A stretch of 14,012 nt of DNA from Clostridia bacterium (GTDB lineage: Bacteria; Bacillota_A; Clostridia; Peptostreptococcales; Anaerovoracaceae): contig JAKSSI010000008.1 of NCBI GenBank assembly GCA_024403175.1, positions 1 through 14,012 on the forward strand, given 5' to 3'. Position 1 is the first letter of the stretch. Every line of letters starts with the position of its first letter. Below the pieces are notes generated by a model. The model was not told the origin of the DNA. It searched no databases and saw only the letters and a program-made list of their open reading frames with translations. Shown here piece by piece: positions 13,122 to 14,012 of this stretch. The position numbers were made by a program, and so were the translations under genes.

Positions 13122-14012
13122 TATTCCTTTTCACTTTCATGATGGCCAGATCTCATAGCAGCAGGAAGAACTTCTTCCATGTGTTCACTACCAACCATCT
13201 TTCTTAATCTCTGCTGAACCTTAAAGATACAATCTTCTTCGTTTGCAATACCCTTTACAACATCTGTCGCAAAGGCTCTGCAAGATGGACATCCGCAAGA
13301 ACCACAGTCAATACCAGGAAGGTGCTTTGTGAGTTCTTCAATCTTGTTCATCTTTTTAATTGCAGCCATTCTGTTTTCATCAAGTAATAAAACAGGAATG
13401 TATTCAAGTTCCTTATCGGAATATATAAGATTTAAATCGTCGCCCTCAAGTTTATTTCTATCACTGAAGAGTTTCAGATTCTTTTCCATGTGTTTAAGCT
13501 TAAGTCTTGCACTGTATGGGTTTTCTACGTTAAGGCACCCCCCTACGCAACCCTGCACGCAAGCATTGAGTTCCACATAATCTGTTGATGGGATATTACC
13601 ATCTTCAATGTCGCTGAGCATTCTAATGCAGTTGTTTACACCATCTACTGCAAGATAATCTTCAGCAAGTCTTGCTCTTGCTTCGCCGCCTACATATGCG
13701 TGGCTGTATCCAGCCTTACCTGCGTGGCAAAGACGAGAAATATCTTCGTGTCTTAAAGACTTCATTGGAGCAAGAAGTCTTGTGTATATATCTCTTGTTG
13801 AAACTGCCGCATCAATTACAGGATGATCCAATGTTTCAGGATATCTTGCAGCAGTTACCTGTGAAGAACAAGGTACTATTGCAATAATACCGATTTCTTC
13901 TGGTTTATAACCTGTTTCCTCTACGGCTTTACGTCTAGCAATAATTGCAGCGAGTTCCATAGGAGTTAATGTATTTACAACGTTAGGAATCAGATTTGGG
14001 AATCTAATTTCT
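13121..14012 (-). CDS. Putative sensory [FeFe]-hydrogenase-like protein with C-terminal Fe-S domain (partial, 5' end outside window)
   Basis: The frame stays open to the window edge, so the start is not visible; 296 residues are seen. The first residues (RFPNLIPNVVNTLTPMELAA) match the region after the L1 motif of hydrogenase H-cluster domains. L2 is represented by IVPCSSQ (codons at about 13858-13878) and L3 by ELNACVQGCVGGC, with the paired Cys ligands retained. The L1 cysteine lies outside. The C-terminus carries an iron-sulfur domain, IDCGSCGCPSCRAFATDVVK, with a later Cys in EDCIF. This layout fits the putative sensory group C/D [FeFe] hydrogenases described beside hydABC in clostridia. 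No PAS or kinase domain is visible. It is the most upstream visible gene of the operon. Confidence 0.88.
   Translation of the reverse strand, partial: EIRFPNLIPNVVNTLTPMELAAIIARRKAVEETGYKPEEIGIIAIVPCSSQVTAARYPETLDHPVIDAAVSTRDIYTRLLAPMKSLRHEDISRLCHAGKAGYSHAYVGGEARARLAEDYLAVDGVNNCIRMLSDIEDGNIPSTDYVELNACVQGCVGGCLNVENPYSARLKLKHMEKNLKLFSDRNKLEGDDLNLIYSDKELEYIPVLLLDENRMAAIKKMNKIEELTKHLPGIDCGSCGCPSCRAFATDVVKGIANEEDCIFKVQQRLRKMVGSEHMEEVLPAAMRSGHHESEKE

Noticed and set aside
1..14012. CRISPR arrays, insertion sequences, prophage genes, rRNA or tRNA genes
   Set aside because: No spaced direct-repeat array, transposase, terminal inverted repeat, integrase or tRNA cloverleaf was seen on either strand.

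Overview
The window looks like chromosome from a strictly anaerobic, fermentative low-GC Gram-positive bacterium (class Clostridia). The evidence is the gene content (a multimeric NAD-linked [FeFe] hydrogenase and a rubredoxin-first 'reverse' rubrerythrin), strong AGGAGG-type ribosome-binding sites, a Firmicutes-style L10 leader RNA, and the rpmG-secE-nusG-rplKAJL gene order. I cannot name a species.

Left block (1-3179, minus strand): a transcription/translation operon read rpmG, secE, nusG, rplK, rplA, L10 leader with attenuator, rplJ, rplL (rplL is cut by the window edge). It starts from a near-consensus promoter (TTGACA, 17 bp, TATAGT) whose -35 box overlaps the stop codon of an upstream TetR-family gene. 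NusG carries an unusual N-terminal extension of about 60 residues.

Middle block (3176-5936): a TetR-family regulator (minus) diverges from a reverse rubrerythrin (plus). Their promoters physically overlap, and the TetR gene appears to be leaderless. A rho-independent terminator closes the rubrerythrin gene. Next comes a small accessory unit: a Fic-domain protein, apparently from a second leaderless promoter sitting in a cluster of TTGCACTT repeats, followed by an unrecognised 133-residue acidic protein. A long hairpin, probably a bidirectional terminator, separates this unit from the convergent hydrogenase operon.

Right block (5961-14012, minus strand): one tightly packed operon that begins beyond the right edge. 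In transcription order it encodes a putative sensory [FeFe]-hydrogenase-like protein with a C-terminal Fe-S domain (partial), a DRTGG-domain protein, a PHP-domain phosphoesterase, HydC (NuoE-like), a stand-alone HATPase_c protein, HydD (thioredoxin-like ferredoxin fold), HydB (NuoF-like flavoprotein), HydA (H-cluster subunit), a four-pass TIGR01906/DUF1461 membrane protein and a small flavin-binding split-barrel protein. HydABC should form a soluble NADH/ferredoxin-linked, probably electron-bifurcating hydrogenase. The interleaved sensor-like hydrogenase, HATPase, PHP and DRTGG proteins look like a signalling or maturation module whose function is, to my knowledge, unresolved. That module and the Fic/unknown-protein pair are the best candidates for something not fully described.

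Several start sites were moved by ribosome-binding-site evidence: hydB, hydC and the split-barrel gene start downstream of the longest ORF start, hydD starts with TTG, the PHP gene starts with GTG, and the right-edge ORF has no start inside the window. No tRNA, rRNA, CRISPR array, insertion sequence or prophage gene was seen. No gene-free stretch exceeds 300 bases.
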